A stretch of DNA of 34,120 nucleotides from Planctomycetia bacterium (GTDB lineage: Bacteria > Planctomycetota > UBA8108 > UBA1146), in the NCBI GenBank assembly GCA_012269595.1, contig JAAXJX010000039.1, positions 1 to 34,120 of the forward strand. Reading direction: 5' to 3'. The stretch's first letter is position 1, and the number at the start of each line of letters is the position of its first letter. This document shows positions 20,101-27,339 of this stretch, piece by piece. Both the position numbers and the translations under genes were made by a program. The notes under the pieces are model-generated. The model saw only the letters and a program-made list of their open reading frames with translations. It ran no database searches and was not told where the DNA came from.

Positions 20101-21425
20101 TTGATTCAGGTATCGTGATTTACAGCGGTAACTGTGGTGCCCTGAGCATGATCAACTGTTCCGGTGAAGGCTGTAACCCGCTTGCCGCTTCTGCTACAGC
20201 GAGTGTGATTGCAGGTCAGCAAGTCCTGATCCGCTTTGGTGCGGCGAATATCGGTCAATCAGTCGCCGGAAACCTTCAGGTGACTTTGCAGATCCCTCAA
20301 CCGGAGGATTGCCAAAATGGAATCGACGATGATCTGGATGGTCTGATCGACTGTCTCGATACCGATTGTTCTGCGGATCCGGATTGCAGTTGTGATGCCA
20401 TCACTAATTTGACCTGTTCCCAAACTGCGGGACTGGCCGTTGATCTGAGTTGGAACAATGGTGAGCTTTATCAGGAGATTCAGATCACCCGTAACGGGGC
20501 ACTTCAGGCAGTACTTTCCGGTAGCGAATCCTCCTACACAGATAATGGGGGCAGTGCGGGTAACCGGGTTTACTCGGTTGTCGGAATTTGCAGCCAGAAT
20601 GAGGCCACTGCTGTTTGTGTGATCGATGTTCAAGAGCCGTCCGGTTTCTCGATCATTGCACCCCAGGTGAGTACAAGCTTTGACGGAGTGACCGGTGTCG
20701 GTTCAGTGAGTGTGGATCTGTCGGTGGCTGAAGAGGCCAGCAACCCGGGGTTCCCCAATGCGACTCAGGGTTTCTCACTTTCCATCGCCAATGATCCAGC
20801 ATTGATCCAACCCGTTTCTGTTCAGCCCTCTGCACTCTTGCAGCAACTCAATGGAAATACGGGCCCAGATTTCTTCACGGAAGGGATCTTTGCCGGGGGA
20901 GTCACTCTTGGAGTGGTTTACTCCTTCACGGGACTGGATGTGATTCAGTTCACTTCGGAATCATCGGTGGCCGTCGTTTCCTACGACACTGTAGCCGGGA
21001 ATCTGGCAGGGCAGGTCGATCCGGTCCAGACCCCGCTGACGTGGTCTGAGACTGTGGGTCCGACACCCGTGGAAAACATTGTCGTGGTCAATGCCGCAAC
21101 GATCCTTCCCGTCGAGGTTCACGGGTCGGTCACTCTGGAGCCACAGCTGGGTGGTGTCATTTCCAGAGCAGATTGCAATGCGGATGGAAGCTTCAACATC
21201 GCAGATGCGGTCGAGGCCCTGAATGGTCTCTTCAACAGTGCACCCATCGATTGTGTCGACGCTTGCGACGCCAATGATGATGGACAGTTCAATGTTGCAG
21301 ACCCGGTGTTCACCCTGTCTGCGCTCTTCAGCAATGGCGCGCTGCCACCGGCACCTTTTGGTGGGTGTGGAGTCGATCCCACTGAAGATGGTCTTACCTG
21401 CGACCAGTTTGACCCCTGTCCCTGA
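17115..21425 (+). CDS. secreted M4 (thermolysin-type) metallopeptidase with cohesin-like and dockerin modules
   Basis: A 1436-residue secreted zinc peptidase. Domains in order: signal peptide (1-22, cleavage after Val-Phe-Ala); FTP-type propeptide, about 60-215; M4 catalytic domain with zinc site His321-Glu-Phe-Gly-His325 and third ligand Glu345 in Asn-Glu-Ser-Phe-Ala-Asp; probable catalytic His444 in Gly-Gly-Val-His-Phe. Three Cys-containing beta-sandwich repeats follow (about 556-692, 762-895 and 932-1062), interleaved with four Asp-rich Cys modules, then an Fn3-like domain (about 1092-1175), a cohesin-like domain (about 1177-1345) and a C-terminal dockerin (1351-1436) with two Asp-rich calcium loops. 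The ATG at 17115 follows a purine-rich GAGAGGGGGG. Its role is probably extracellular protein degradation on a surface or in an assembly. Domain calls after the catalytic part are by eye; the M4 call is firm. The gene is monocistronic and ends at a strong terminator. Confidence 0.93.
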   Translation: MGFPRTLLFWVLLASFTPSVFAQVMESGDSKTGDTEIRISTKTGLASMISGKNQGILPIEADPNDPLAVFKTYGEAFGVKDAINELVRIETFKDHLGQIHHRYQQVHRDIEVFTGRLIVHQNEKGEFLAVNGDFYPIRPGVPTQPLISVEEAQLVVQNELGLVNPVFGEARLVLVDPGWYGDPSPGLVRLAYKMSAAGDGFFAEYVLVDARDRTVFDRWPAVHSAIDRKIYDGSGGSLPGNLVRNEGASPTGDPELDNLYDFVGDFHQFLLQGYGRDSIDGAGAPLVATGRWSAGICPNAIWNGSGTAYCAGLATDDIVGHEFGHGLVDYTADLIYQNQSGQLNESFADVFGELIDLYNGNASEPGPPGGPAWPGGGISGTDTPNTARSGCGDGSVRWLMGEDSSLGAIRDMWSPTCAGDPDRALSALYESTCCDPGFDAGGVHFGSGVSNHAFAMLTDGKTFNGVTIQSLGPIKTGAIWYRALSVYLTPASGFNEAYNAFIQAANDLVGSTPLDPRTGAPSSSTFTAADVTEVTNALTVVEMNASGICALPPAPANDDCATAEVITPGLHAHDNRGATDSGIVADDSQCSGTYLGQVSRDIWYSFTPVQDGTITVSTCNIGGFDTDLVVYTGACGSLVQRGCNGDASGCSTFTSILADLPVTGGTEYLIRLGAFGTSGGVGELELVFNPGGGTPIEVCNNGADDDGDGAVDCADTDCSADPACSGTPVEDCSNGVDDDGDGAVDCLDSDCLGAPGCSGVAGDECNDPIVASVGLNAVDTTLATTSTDTSDPSQCSGTFLGGFHSDIWYSFTPASDGLLTADLCGLVNFDSDIAVYQGACGSLSQIACNGDASGCAGLSSRVTDIPVSSGVEYRIRVGGWNETASGTGDLDLTLNSGSQENCQNGTDDDLDGLTDCEDPDCSGDPACVPFPGDECIDALPVFEGLNSIDTIGASDSSELVPTCSSFLGAMSHDTWYQYVATATGVLTVSACDMGTFDSGIVIYSGNCGALSMINCSGEGCNPLAASATASVIAGQQVLIRFGAANIGQSVAGNLQVTLQIPQPEDCQNGIDDDLDGLIDCLDTDCSADPDCSCDAITNLTCSQTAGLAVDLSWNNGELYQEIQITRNGALQAVLSGSESSYTDNGGSAGNRVYSVVGICSQNEATAVCVIDVQEPSGFSIIAPQVSTSFDGVTGVGSVSVDLSVAEEASNPGFPNATQGFSLSIANDPALIQPVSVQPSALLQQLNGNTGPDFFTEGIFAGGVTLGVVYSFTGLDVIQFTSESSVAVVSYDTVAGNLAGQVDPVQTPLTWSETVGPTPVENIVVVNAATILPVEVHGSVTLEPQLGGVISRADCNADGSFNIADAVEALNGLFNSAPIDCVDACDANDDGQFNVADPVFTLSALFSNGALPPAPFGGCGVDPTEDGLTCDQFDPCP
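19209..20387 (+). repeat. four copies of a 78-nt Asp-rich Cys module inside the peptidase
   Basis: Copies lie at 19209-19286, 19308-19385, 19818-19895 and 20310-20387. Each encodes 26 residues with the pattern C-x-N-G-x-D-D-D-x-D-G-x-x-D-C-x-D-x-D-C-x4-5-C, and all four share register and length. The first two are nearly adjacent; the others are separated by beta-sandwich domains. The Asp ladder suggests calcium binding and the four Cys suggest two disulfides. They resemble Asn-Gly-Asp-Asp-Asp modules seen in many secreted bacterial proteins. Confidence 0.9.
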
Positions 21426-21449
21426 TTCTCATACAGGTGAGCTGACAGA

Positions 21450-21485
21450 CCCCGTGGAGCGGATTCCGCTCCACGGGGTTTTTTT
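21450..21485 (+). terminator. strong intrinsic terminator after the peptidase gene
   Basis: A perfect 13-bp stem (21450-21462 with 21466-21478) has a 3-nt ATT loop and is followed immediately by seven Ts. It lies 24 nt after the peptidase stop. Confidence 0.96.
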
Positions 21486-21554
21486 GTGGCTGCGGATCAG
21501 CACCTTTGAGGGCATATTTCGGTCAATTCCCTCCTGAATGGCCCTCCGGTCCGC

Positions 21555-21583
21555 TTGCCCGTGGGGACTGGTCCTCCTACGAT
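21555..21583 (+). promoter_or_regulatory. candidate promoter of the acyl-CoA oxidation operon
   Basis: TTGCCC at 21555-21560 (4 of 6 to the -35 consensus) and TACGAT at 21578-21583 (4 of 6 to the -10) are exactly 17 nt apart. This would give a leader of about 120 nt before the start at 21714. The leader contains the short inverted repeat GGGCG-n7-CGCCC at about 21646-21662, which could be an operator or simply structure. Confidence 0.4.
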
Positions 21584-21713
21584 CCAATATGGGAAAAACA
21601 GGGTCAGCCGGACTCTTGTGATTGAGTGATCCGGAGAGACCGAAGGGCGCGTTCGTCGCCCATTTTCAGCATTTGCGCAGGGGCACTGATCCCCGGGGAA
21701 GTGAGATCCAGAG

Positions 21714-22598
21714 ATGAGCAGTGACGCTGTCTCCATCGTCGAAAACATCCAGAAAGTGACCGTCGTCGGTGCTGGAACCATGGGCAATGGAATCGCCCAG
21801 GTTTTTGCTTCCTCCGGATATCCGGTCACCATCATCGATCCCTTTGAGGCCTCCCTCGAGCGTGCCAGGGGAGCCATCGATCACAGTCTTGGCAGACTGG
21901 TCAAGAAAGAGAAGATCAGCGCTGAGGATGCCCAAACGATTCTGGGGAGGGTCTCCTTTGAGACTTCCATCGCTTCTGCGGCAGGATCCCAGTGGGCTGT
22001 AGAAGCGATTCCTGAAGAGGAAAAGCTCAAGGAAGAGGTGCTCTCCGGATTGGATGAGCATGTGGAAGAAGGCGGAGTTATCGCCAGTAACACCTCTTCC
22101 ATTTCGATTACACGACTCGCGAGTTACACCCAGCGCCCCGAGCGGTTCGTCGGCATGCACTTCATGAATCCGGTGCCTATGATGAAACTGGTGGAAGTGA
22201 TTCGCGGGCATAAAACCGAAGATGCGGTTCTTGAGGCGACCATGGAGTTGTCCCGTCGTCTCGGCAAGGAGCCGTGGCAGGCAGAGGACTACCCCGGATT
22301 TGTCGCCAATCGGATTCTCTGCCCGATGCTCAACGAAGCGATGTACGCACTCATGGAGGGCGTCGCGACCCGGGAATCCATCGACGAAGTCATGAAGCTC
22401 GGTATGGGGCACCCCATGGGCCCATTGACCCTTGCAGATTTTGTTGGCCTCGATGTATGTCTCAACATTCTTGAGGTTTTGCATGAAGAGTTGGGAGACC
22501 CCAAATACCGTCCTTGCCCGCTCCTTCGCCGAATGGTGGCCGCAGGAGATCTGGGCAGAAAAACCGGGCGTGGTTTCTACGACTACTCCGAAAAATAG
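21714..22598 (+). CDS. hbd: 3-hydroxyacyl-CoA (3-hydroxybutyryl-CoA) dehydrogenase
   Basis: Oxidises (S)-3-hydroxybutyryl-CoA to acetoacetyl-CoA with NAD+ (or the reverse). The 294-residue length is typical of single-function short-chain enzymes. NAD-binding Gly-Ala-Gly-Thr-Met-Gly is at 19-24; the Ser-Asn-Thr-Ser-Ser motif is near 125-129; the catalytic His149 lies in His-Phe-Met-Asn-Pro; and the C-terminal helical domain has Gly-Pro-Leu-Thr-Leu-Ala-Asp and ends in Gly-Arg-Gly-Phe-Tyr-Asp-Tyr. The Shine-Dalgarno before 21714 is weak (GAAGTGAGA, CAGAG). It is the first gene of an operon, followed after 21 nt by an acyl-CoA dehydrogenase. A paaH-type longer-chain preference cannot be excluded. 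Confidence 0.93.
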   Translation: MSSDAVSIVENIQKVTVVGAGTMGNGIAQVFASSGYPVTIIDPFEASLERARGAIDHSLGRLVKKEKISAEDAQTILGRVSFETSIASAAGSQWAVEAIPEEEKLKEEVLSGLDEHVEEGGVIASNTSSISITRLASYTQRPERFVGMHFMNPVPMMKLVEVIRGHKTEDAVLEATMELSRRLGKEPWQAEDYPGFVANRILCPMLNEAMYALMEGVATRESIDEVMKLGMGHPMGPLTLADFVGLDVCLNILEVLHEELGDPKYRPCPLLRRMVAAGDLGRKTGRGFYDYSEK

Positions 22599-22619
22599 AA
22601 GCAGTTGTAAGGAGTTCGG

Positions 22620-23822
22620 ATGCTGGAAAGTACCGGAACCGAAATTGAATCTTCGGGAAGACTGGGAGCGATTCTCGGAGTCTCTGTTCCTGAGACTCAC
22701 CGTCAGATGTACGCGGAAGCCAAGCAGTTTGCCGATGAAGTTCTGATCCCTGCTGCCGATCTTCACGATCGGGAGGAATCCTTTCCCGAGAGCCAGGTGA
22801 ACGCTCTCGCAGAAAAAGGCTTCCTCGGAATTCTTGCTCCTGAGCAATATGGGGGAATGGGCCTCGACAATCTGGCTCTGACTTTGGCTCTGGAAGAGAT
22901 CAACCGCGGTTGTGCCAGTACAGGGGTGACTCTTTCGGTACACAACTCATTGCTCTCGAGTCCATTGCTCCACTTTGGAACCGAAGAACAGAAGGAGCGA
23001 TTCTTCCCCGGTTTGGCTTCGGGAAAATCACTCGGCGCTTATGCCATCACTGAGCCGGATCACGGTTCGGATGCCCTTTCCATCGAGACGACCTGTCGCA
23101 AAGAAGGGGATGAGTGGATCCTGAACGGGACCAAAGCCTGGATTACCAATGGTTCCCGTGCCGGGACCATCATTACTTTTGCCACCATGGATCCGGCACT
23201 GCGATCGAAGGGGATCAATGCGTTTGTCGTCGATCCATCGATGCCCGGTTTCTCGGTTGGCAAAAAGGAACTCAAGCTGGGAATCAGGGGATCTGACACG
23301 GTTCAGCTCGTCTTCGATGAGATGCGTGTTCCTGCTGCCAATCTTCTGGGTGAAGAGGGGCAAGGCTTCAAGATCGCCATGCACACTCTCGATGGTGGAC
23401 GCGTGGGAATCGCCACGCAGGCTGTGGGTATTGCCCAGGCCTGTCTCGATGCCGCTGTGGAATTCGCAGAAGGTCATGAAATGTTTGGCCGCCGTCTGGC
23501 AGACAATCAGTTGGTCTCCCACAAGATTGCAGACATGGCCACACGTATCGAAGCGTCTCGCCTGCTTACCTTGAGAGCTGCCATGCTCAAGGATGCGGGG
23601 GCTCCTCACAGCCGTCAGGCCTCGATGGCCAAGTTGAGTGCCTCCGAAATTGCCAATGATGCCGCACGCATGGCATTGGAAATCCATGGTGGTGCCGGTA
23701 TCGGTCGCCAGTCTCCGATCGAGAGACTTTTCCGGGATGCGAAGATTTGTGAGATCTATGAGGGAACCAGTCAGATTCAGCGATTGGTGATTGCCCGTCA
23801 CGTCAGGCCGGAACGCAGTTAA
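22620..23822 (+). CDS. short-chain acyl-CoA dehydrogenase
   Basis: A 400-residue FAD enzyme that introduces the alpha-beta double bond into acyl-CoA, passing electrons to ETF. All standard motifs are present: Ala-Ile-Thr-Glu-Pro-x4-Ser-Asp, Lys-Ala-Trp-Ile-Thr-Asn-Gly, and the catalytic Glu381 in Tyr-Glu-Gly-Thr-Ser-Gln-Ile-Gln-Arg, the position used by short- and medium-chain enzymes. Gly precedes Arg in Leu-Asp-Gly-Gly-Arg, so it is not of isovaleryl type. The start at 22620 follows AAGGAG. With hydroxybutyryl-CoA dehydrogenase, thiolase and the distant icmF, butyryl-CoA is the natural guess for its substrate; isobutyryl-CoA is an alternative. Its TAA overlaps the meaB ATG by one base (TAATG). 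Confidence 0.93.
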   Translation: MLESTGTEIESSGRLGAILGVSVPETHRQMYAEAKQFADEVLIPAADLHDREESFPESQVNALAEKGFLGILAPEQYGGMGLDNLALTLALEEINRGCASTGVTLSVHNSLLSSPLLHFGTEEQKERFFPGLASGKSLGAYAITEPDHGSDALSIETTCRKEGDEWILNGTKAWITNGSRAGTIITFATMDPALRSKGINAFVVDPSMPGFSVGKKELKLGIRGSDTVQLVFDEMRVPAANLLGEEGQGFKIAMHTLDGGRVGIATQAVGIAQACLDAAVEFAEGHEMFGRRLADNQLVSHKIADMATRIEASRLLTLRAAMLKDAGAPHSRQASMAKLSASEIANDAARMALEIHGGAGIGRQSPIERLFRDAKICEIYEGTSQIQRLVIARHVRPERS

Positions 23823-24742
23823 TGCCGAATCCGTCATTGGAAAAACTGGCTCAGGGAATCCTTCAGGGACAGCGACGTGACCTGGCGCAAGCCATCACCG
23901 CAGTCGAGACAGATGAGAGCGCAGCGGATGTTTTGCTGTCGATTCTTCCACCCAAATCCGGGGCTTTTCGTCTTGGATTGACCGGCGCTCCGGGAGTGGG
24001 GAAATCCACATTTATCTCCCAGGTAGTTCCGAGACTGGTTGAAGCGGGTTCAAAGGTTGCGATTCTCGCTGTCGATCCGACCAGCCCTCTCACTGGAGGA
24101 GCCTTGTTGGGGGATCGAGCCCGCATGGTCAAGGATATGGGTGAAGCCTGTCTTTTCCGGAGCCTTGCCAGTCGTGGATCTACCGGAGGAGTGGCAGGGT
24201 GCACCGATCTCGCAGCAGAGATACTGGCCCGGGCCGGCTTCGACATCATTCTGATTGAAACCGTGGGAGTGGGCCAACTGGAAGTGGAGATCGCCACAGA
24301 AGCAGACCAGTCCTGGTTGCTTTTGTCCCCTGAGGGAGGCGATGCCATCCAGCTGCTCAAAGGGGGGGTTCTGGAAGTGGTTCACAGGGTGATCGTTCAC
24401 AAATGCGATCGTCCGGGATCCGATGATCTGATGCGTTGGGCAGATGAAGCCGCCCGCGATCAGCACTCCCCGGCTCCCGTTGCTGTCAGCAGCCAGTCCG
24501 GTGAAGGCCTGGAAGCAGTGGTGACAGAAATTCGCAAAGCCGCAGAAGATCAGCGGCAACAGCCGGATACCGATCGTGAAAGATCGCGCCTGCGCAGAAG
24601 ATTGTTGCGCAGGGCTCGTCAGGAATGGATCAAAAAAGGTCTCGAACTGGCGGGTGGAGAGCCCGGTATCGACCGTCTCGTCGATGAGGTGATGAGTGGT
24701 CAAATGGACGTGGGTTCAGCCCTGTCCTCGATGCTCAAGTAA
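23822..24742 (+). CDS. meaB: MeaB/ArgK-family GTPase, mutase chaperone, with altered G4 motif
   Basis: MeaB-type G proteins load and protect adenosylcobalamin in methylmalonyl-CoA and related mutases. The 306-residue product has P-loop Gly-Ala-Pro-Gly-Val-Gly-Lys-Ser (55-62), the family stretch Val-Asp-Pro-Thr-Ser-Pro near 84-89, Arg-Ser-Leu-Ala-Ser-Arg-Gly near 113-119 and Glu-Thr-Val-Gly-Val-Gly-Gln near 146-152. Odd point: the guanine-specificity motif Asn-Lys-x-Asp reads His193-Lys-Cys-Asp196, and Leu follows Gln152 where Ser is usual. Its ATG overlaps the preceding stop and its stop is 16 nt before the next start, so it is in the operon. No separate mutase subunits are in the window, and IcmF has its own G domain, so its client is either encoded elsewhere or unusual. 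Confidence 0.9.
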   Translation: MPNPSLEKLAQGILQGQRRDLAQAITAVETDESAADVLLSILPPKSGAFRLGLTGAPGVGKSTFISQVVPRLVEAGSKVAILAVDPTSPLTGGALLGDRARMVKDMGEACLFRSLASRGSTGGVAGCTDLAAEILARAGFDIILIETVGVGQLEVEIATEADQSWLLLSPEGGDAIQLLKGGVLEVVHRVIVHKCDRPGSDDLMRWADEAARDQHSPAPVAVSSQSGEGLEAVVTEIRKAAEDQRQQPDTDRERSRLRRRLLRRARQEWIKKGLELAGGEPGIDRLVDEVMSGQMDVGSALSSMLK

Positions 24743-24758
24743 CAGGAGAGGAACAACC

Positions 24759-25901
24759 GTGATTCGGTTCGAAGAACACCATCAGGAGATTCGCGAAATG
24801 ATCTCCGATTTTTCCGACGAAAAGATCGCGCCCGGAGCGGAGCATCTGGATGAAACCCAGGGGCTTCCGAAGGAGTCGATCGGAGAAATCGCGGAATTGG
24901 AAATGCTCGGATTGACGATTCCTGAAGAACATGGCGGTGCAGGCCTCGACCTGTTGAGCGCATGTCTGGTCGTCGAAGAGATTTCCCGAAACTGTGGTTC
25001 CACCGGAGCAATCCTGGCGACTCACCTCTTTGAAGGTACCGCAGCCATTCTTCGACTGGCTGATGATGCGGGAAGGGAACGTTGGCTTCCTGACATGGCG
25101 AGTGGAAAAACTCTCGCGACCTTTGCTCTCGCTGAGCGAGAGGCGGAATCGGATGCCTCCGCCATCGATGCCTCTGCAGGTGCCGAGGGAGATGGGTTTG
25201 TGATTCATGGGCGCAAGACCTGGATCATGGGTGGCATGATGGCGGGTTTGACGACCGTTATCGCCCGTCGCGGTGAAGACAATCTGGAAGATCTGGGTGC
25301 GTTTGTGATCGACCCCGGAGTCGATGGCTGCGAGCGAGAGCCGATGGAAGACCTGTTGGGCTTGCGTGGAGCCGGATTCTGCAACATGAACCTGAACGGC
25401 GTCATGATGTCAGCGGATCAGCACCTCAAGGGAAGCAGTGCGGGCTGGTCTGCCATCACCAAGGTGATTGATACTGCTCGACTCGGTGCCGCTGCCGTCA
25501 GTCTGGGTGTGGCTCGGGGAGCTATCGCCCATGCACTTGAATATTCCTCCCAGCGAAAAGCCTTTGGTCGTTCCATCGATCGATTTGGTGCGATCCGGGC
25601 GATGCATGCGGAAGCTGCGACCGCTGTCGAGGGAGCACGTCTGTTGCTTTGGCGTGCTGCAGGATTGATCGATGCCGGCAAATCTGCGGGGCGGGAAGTG
25701 TCGATGGCGAACCTCGCTGCCAAGCAGGCCTCCTACAAGGCCACTCGGGATGCGGTGCAGATCCTCGGCGGTAATGGATACAGTCGTGAATACCCCGTTG
25801 AGAGAGCCTATCGCGATGTACAGGCACTGGTTCCCTTCGGTGGTGGTGAAGATCTGCAAAAGATCCTCGTCGCCCGTTCCATGACGGGGGTGCGCTCATG
25901 A
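24759..25901 (+). CDS. divergent acyl-CoA dehydrogenase-like flavoprotein lacking the usual catalytic Glu
   Basis: The 380-residue product has the size and overall plan of an acyl-CoA dehydrogenase, including Gly-Gly-Ala-Gly-Leu-Asp near 59-64, Arg-Lys-Ala-Phe-Gly-Arg near 266-271 and Ile-Leu-Gly-Gly-Asn-Gly-Tyr near 335-341. Key residues differ. The Tyr-Glu-Gly-Thr position reads Phe360-Gly-Gly-Gly363, so the catalytic Glu is Gly361. The alternative Glu of isovaleryl/long-chain enzymes (before Arg241) is Ala240. The flavin-site motif Thr-Glu-Pro is Ala-Glu-Arg, and Trp-Ile-Thr-Asn-Gly is Trp-Ile-Met-Gly-Gly. Glu364, three residues on, might replace the base. The GTG at 24759 is chosen because GGAGAGG at 24745-24751 precedes it; a start at 24696 would overlap meaB. 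It overlaps the thiolase gene by ATGA. It may be an unusual dehydrogenase or a flavoprotein with another reaction. Confidence 0.88.
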   Translation: MIRFEEHHQEIREMISDFSDEKIAPGAEHLDETQGLPKESIGEIAELEMLGLTIPEEHGGAGLDLLSACLVVEEISRNCGSTGAILATHLFEGTAAILRLADDAGRERWLPDMASGKTLATFALAEREAESDASAIDASAGAEGDGFVIHGRKTWIMGGMMAGLTTVIARRGEDNLEDLGAFVIDPGVDGCEREPMEDLLGLRGAGFCNMNLNGVMMSADQHLKGSSAGWSAITKVIDTARLGAAAVSLGVARGAIAHALEYSSQRKAFGRSIDRFGAIRAMHAEAATAVEGARLLLWRAAGLIDAGKSAGREVSMANLAAKQASYKATRDAVQILGGNGYSREYPVERAYRDVQALVPFGGGEDLQKILVARSMTGVRS

Positions 25902-27079
25902 GTCGCGCAGTGATCTGTTCTGCAGTGAGGACTCCGATCGGCAAGTTTCTGGGCGGACTTTCTGAACTGAGCCCCGCCGATCTGGGTGTGGCTGCGGTCA
26001 AACCGGCACTGGAACGTGCAGGAGTGCCTGCCGATCGTGTCGGGGAGCTGCGTTTTGGCTGTGGACGTCAGGCGGGTGGTGGCCCCAATGTGGCTCGGCA
26101 GATCGCGGTTCGCTCCGGGATTCCTGTCACGAGTACCGCTGTCACGGTCAACATGGCTTGTGGTTCCGGTTTGCTGGCCGTGATCGAGGCGCGGGATGCC
26201 ATCGAACGCGGTGAGTTTGAGGTAGTGGTCGCTGGTGGAACAGAGAGCATGTCCCAGTTGCCCTTTTACATGCTGGGCGCACGCAAAGGCTACAAGCTGG
26301 GTCAGGGTGAGTTGGTCGATGGAATGTATCGGGATGGCTTCCACTGTCCCATGGCAGATCAACTGATGGGTGCAACGGCGGAGAATCTCGCCGAAGAGTA
26401 CTCCATATCTCGTGAAGAGCAGGACGCCTATGCCGTCGAGACCCAGCACCGATGCGAACGTGCCCGCGAAGCGGGATATTTTGAGAATGAAATCGCTGCT
26501 GTCGAAATTCCGGGACGCAAAGGTCCCACGGTGGTCGCAAAAGATGAACACCCCCGCGATGGCGCCAATCTTGAATCGATGGCCAAGCTGAAGCCGGTCT
26601 TCAAAAAAGAAGGAACGGTCCACGCCGGAAACTCATCGGGTATTACCGATGGAGCCTGTGCATTGGTCATCGCCAATGAAGATCTGGCAAAGGCAGAGGG
26701 CTGGCCCATCCTCGCAGTTCTTGGTGCGTCTGCTCGTGGTGGAGTCGAACCCCACCGAATGGGAATGGGGCCTGTTCCGGCGATTCATACCCTGCTGGAA
26801 AAGACTGGCGGAGCAATTTCCGACTACGCTGCCGTCGAGATCAATGAGGCCTTTGCGGCTCAGGTTCTCGCTTGTTTGCGTGAACTCGACATCGACCGGG
26901 AAAAACTGAATCCCATGGGAGGAGCCATCGCTCTGGGCCATCCCATCGGCGCCACGGGAGCGAGAATTCTGACGACTCTGGTGCACGGATTGCACAGACA
27001 GGGCGGTGGAAAAGGCCTGGCCTCTCTCTGTATCAGTGGAGGAATGGGGCTCGCACTGGAAATCGAAGTACTTTCCTGA
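25898..27079 (+). CDS. acetyl-CoA C-acetyltransferase (thiolase)
   Basis: Cleaves acetoacetyl-CoA with CoA to two acetyl-CoA (or condenses them), an AtoB/PhaA/ThlA-type enzyme. The 393-residue protein has the nucleophile Cys88 in Met-Ala-Cys-Gly-Ser-Gly, Asn-Glu-Ala-Phe-Ala, His348 in Gly-His-Pro-Ile-Gly and the acid/base Cys378 in Cys-Ile-Ser-Gly-Gly. Spacing of these residues agrees with the well-studied Zoogloea biosynthetic thiolase (Cys89, His348, Cys378). The residue before the nucleophile is Ala where Val is common. Its start overlaps the second acyl-CoA dehydrogenase by ATGA. In this operon a degradative role is likely, completing butyryl-CoA oxidation. Confidence 0.95.
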   Translation: MSRAVICSAVRTPIGKFLGGLSELSPADLGVAAVKPALERAGVPADRVGELRFGCGRQAGGGPNVARQIAVRSGIPVTSTAVTVNMACGSGLLAVIEARDAIERGEFEVVVAGGTESMSQLPFYMLGARKGYKLGQGELVDGMYRDGFHCPMADQLMGATAENLAEEYSISREEQDAYAVETQHRCERAREAGYFENEIAAVEIPGRKGPTVVAKDEHPRDGANLESMAKLKPVFKKEGTVHAGNSSGITDGACALVIANEDLAKAEGWPILAVLGASARGGVEPHRMGMGPVPAIHTLLEKTGGAISDYAAVEINEAFAAQVLACLRELDIDREKLNPMGGAIALGHPIGATGARILTTLVHGLHRQGGGKGLASLCISGGMGLALEIEVLS

Positions 27080-27121
27080 CATCCTTGGAATCCACACAAG
27101 AGACGAAATAGAGGGAGACCG

Positions 27122-27334
27122 ATGATCTTCAGATTTCCAAGAAGGATTTTCGGGGTGCTTTTGATCATTTCAGGAATGGTGATCTTCGAATTCCCGGACA
27201 TCATCCAATATGCACTGGCCGGTATGCTGGTTTTCTCGGGAGTGATGATGCTTCTTGGCTCGTTCGCGCAGCCGGGGGGGCCGAATCCTCAAGAGTCGCC
27301 TGGCACTGAAGCCGAATTCCGCAAACTCGACTGA
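27122..27334 (+). CDS. small two-helix membrane protein
   Basis: A 70-residue protein with two predicted membrane helices at about residues 8-24 and 28-48, and a polar, Pro/Glu-rich tail. The ATG is preceded by GAGGGAG, a good ribosome-binding site, 42 nt after the thiolase stop, so it is probably the last gene of the acyl-CoA operon. No family was recognised. It converges with rsmG, whose stop lies only 5 nt away, leaving no room for a separate terminator. Confidence 0.7.
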   Translation: MIFRFPRRIFGVLLIISGMVIFEFPDIIQYALAGMLVFSGVMMLLGSFAQPGGPNPQESPGTEAEFRKLD

Positions 27335-27339
27335 TTGTC

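Noticed and set aside
21666-22943. Long 425-residue open frame on the minus strand
   Set aside because: It is antisense to the hydroxyacyl-CoA dehydrogenase and acyl-CoA dehydrogenase genes, has no family resemblance and is explained by codon bias of the plus-strand genes.
25808-26623. 271-residue minus-strand frame opposite the thiolase gene
   Set aside because: It is a shadow of the thiolase gene; no recognisable motifs.
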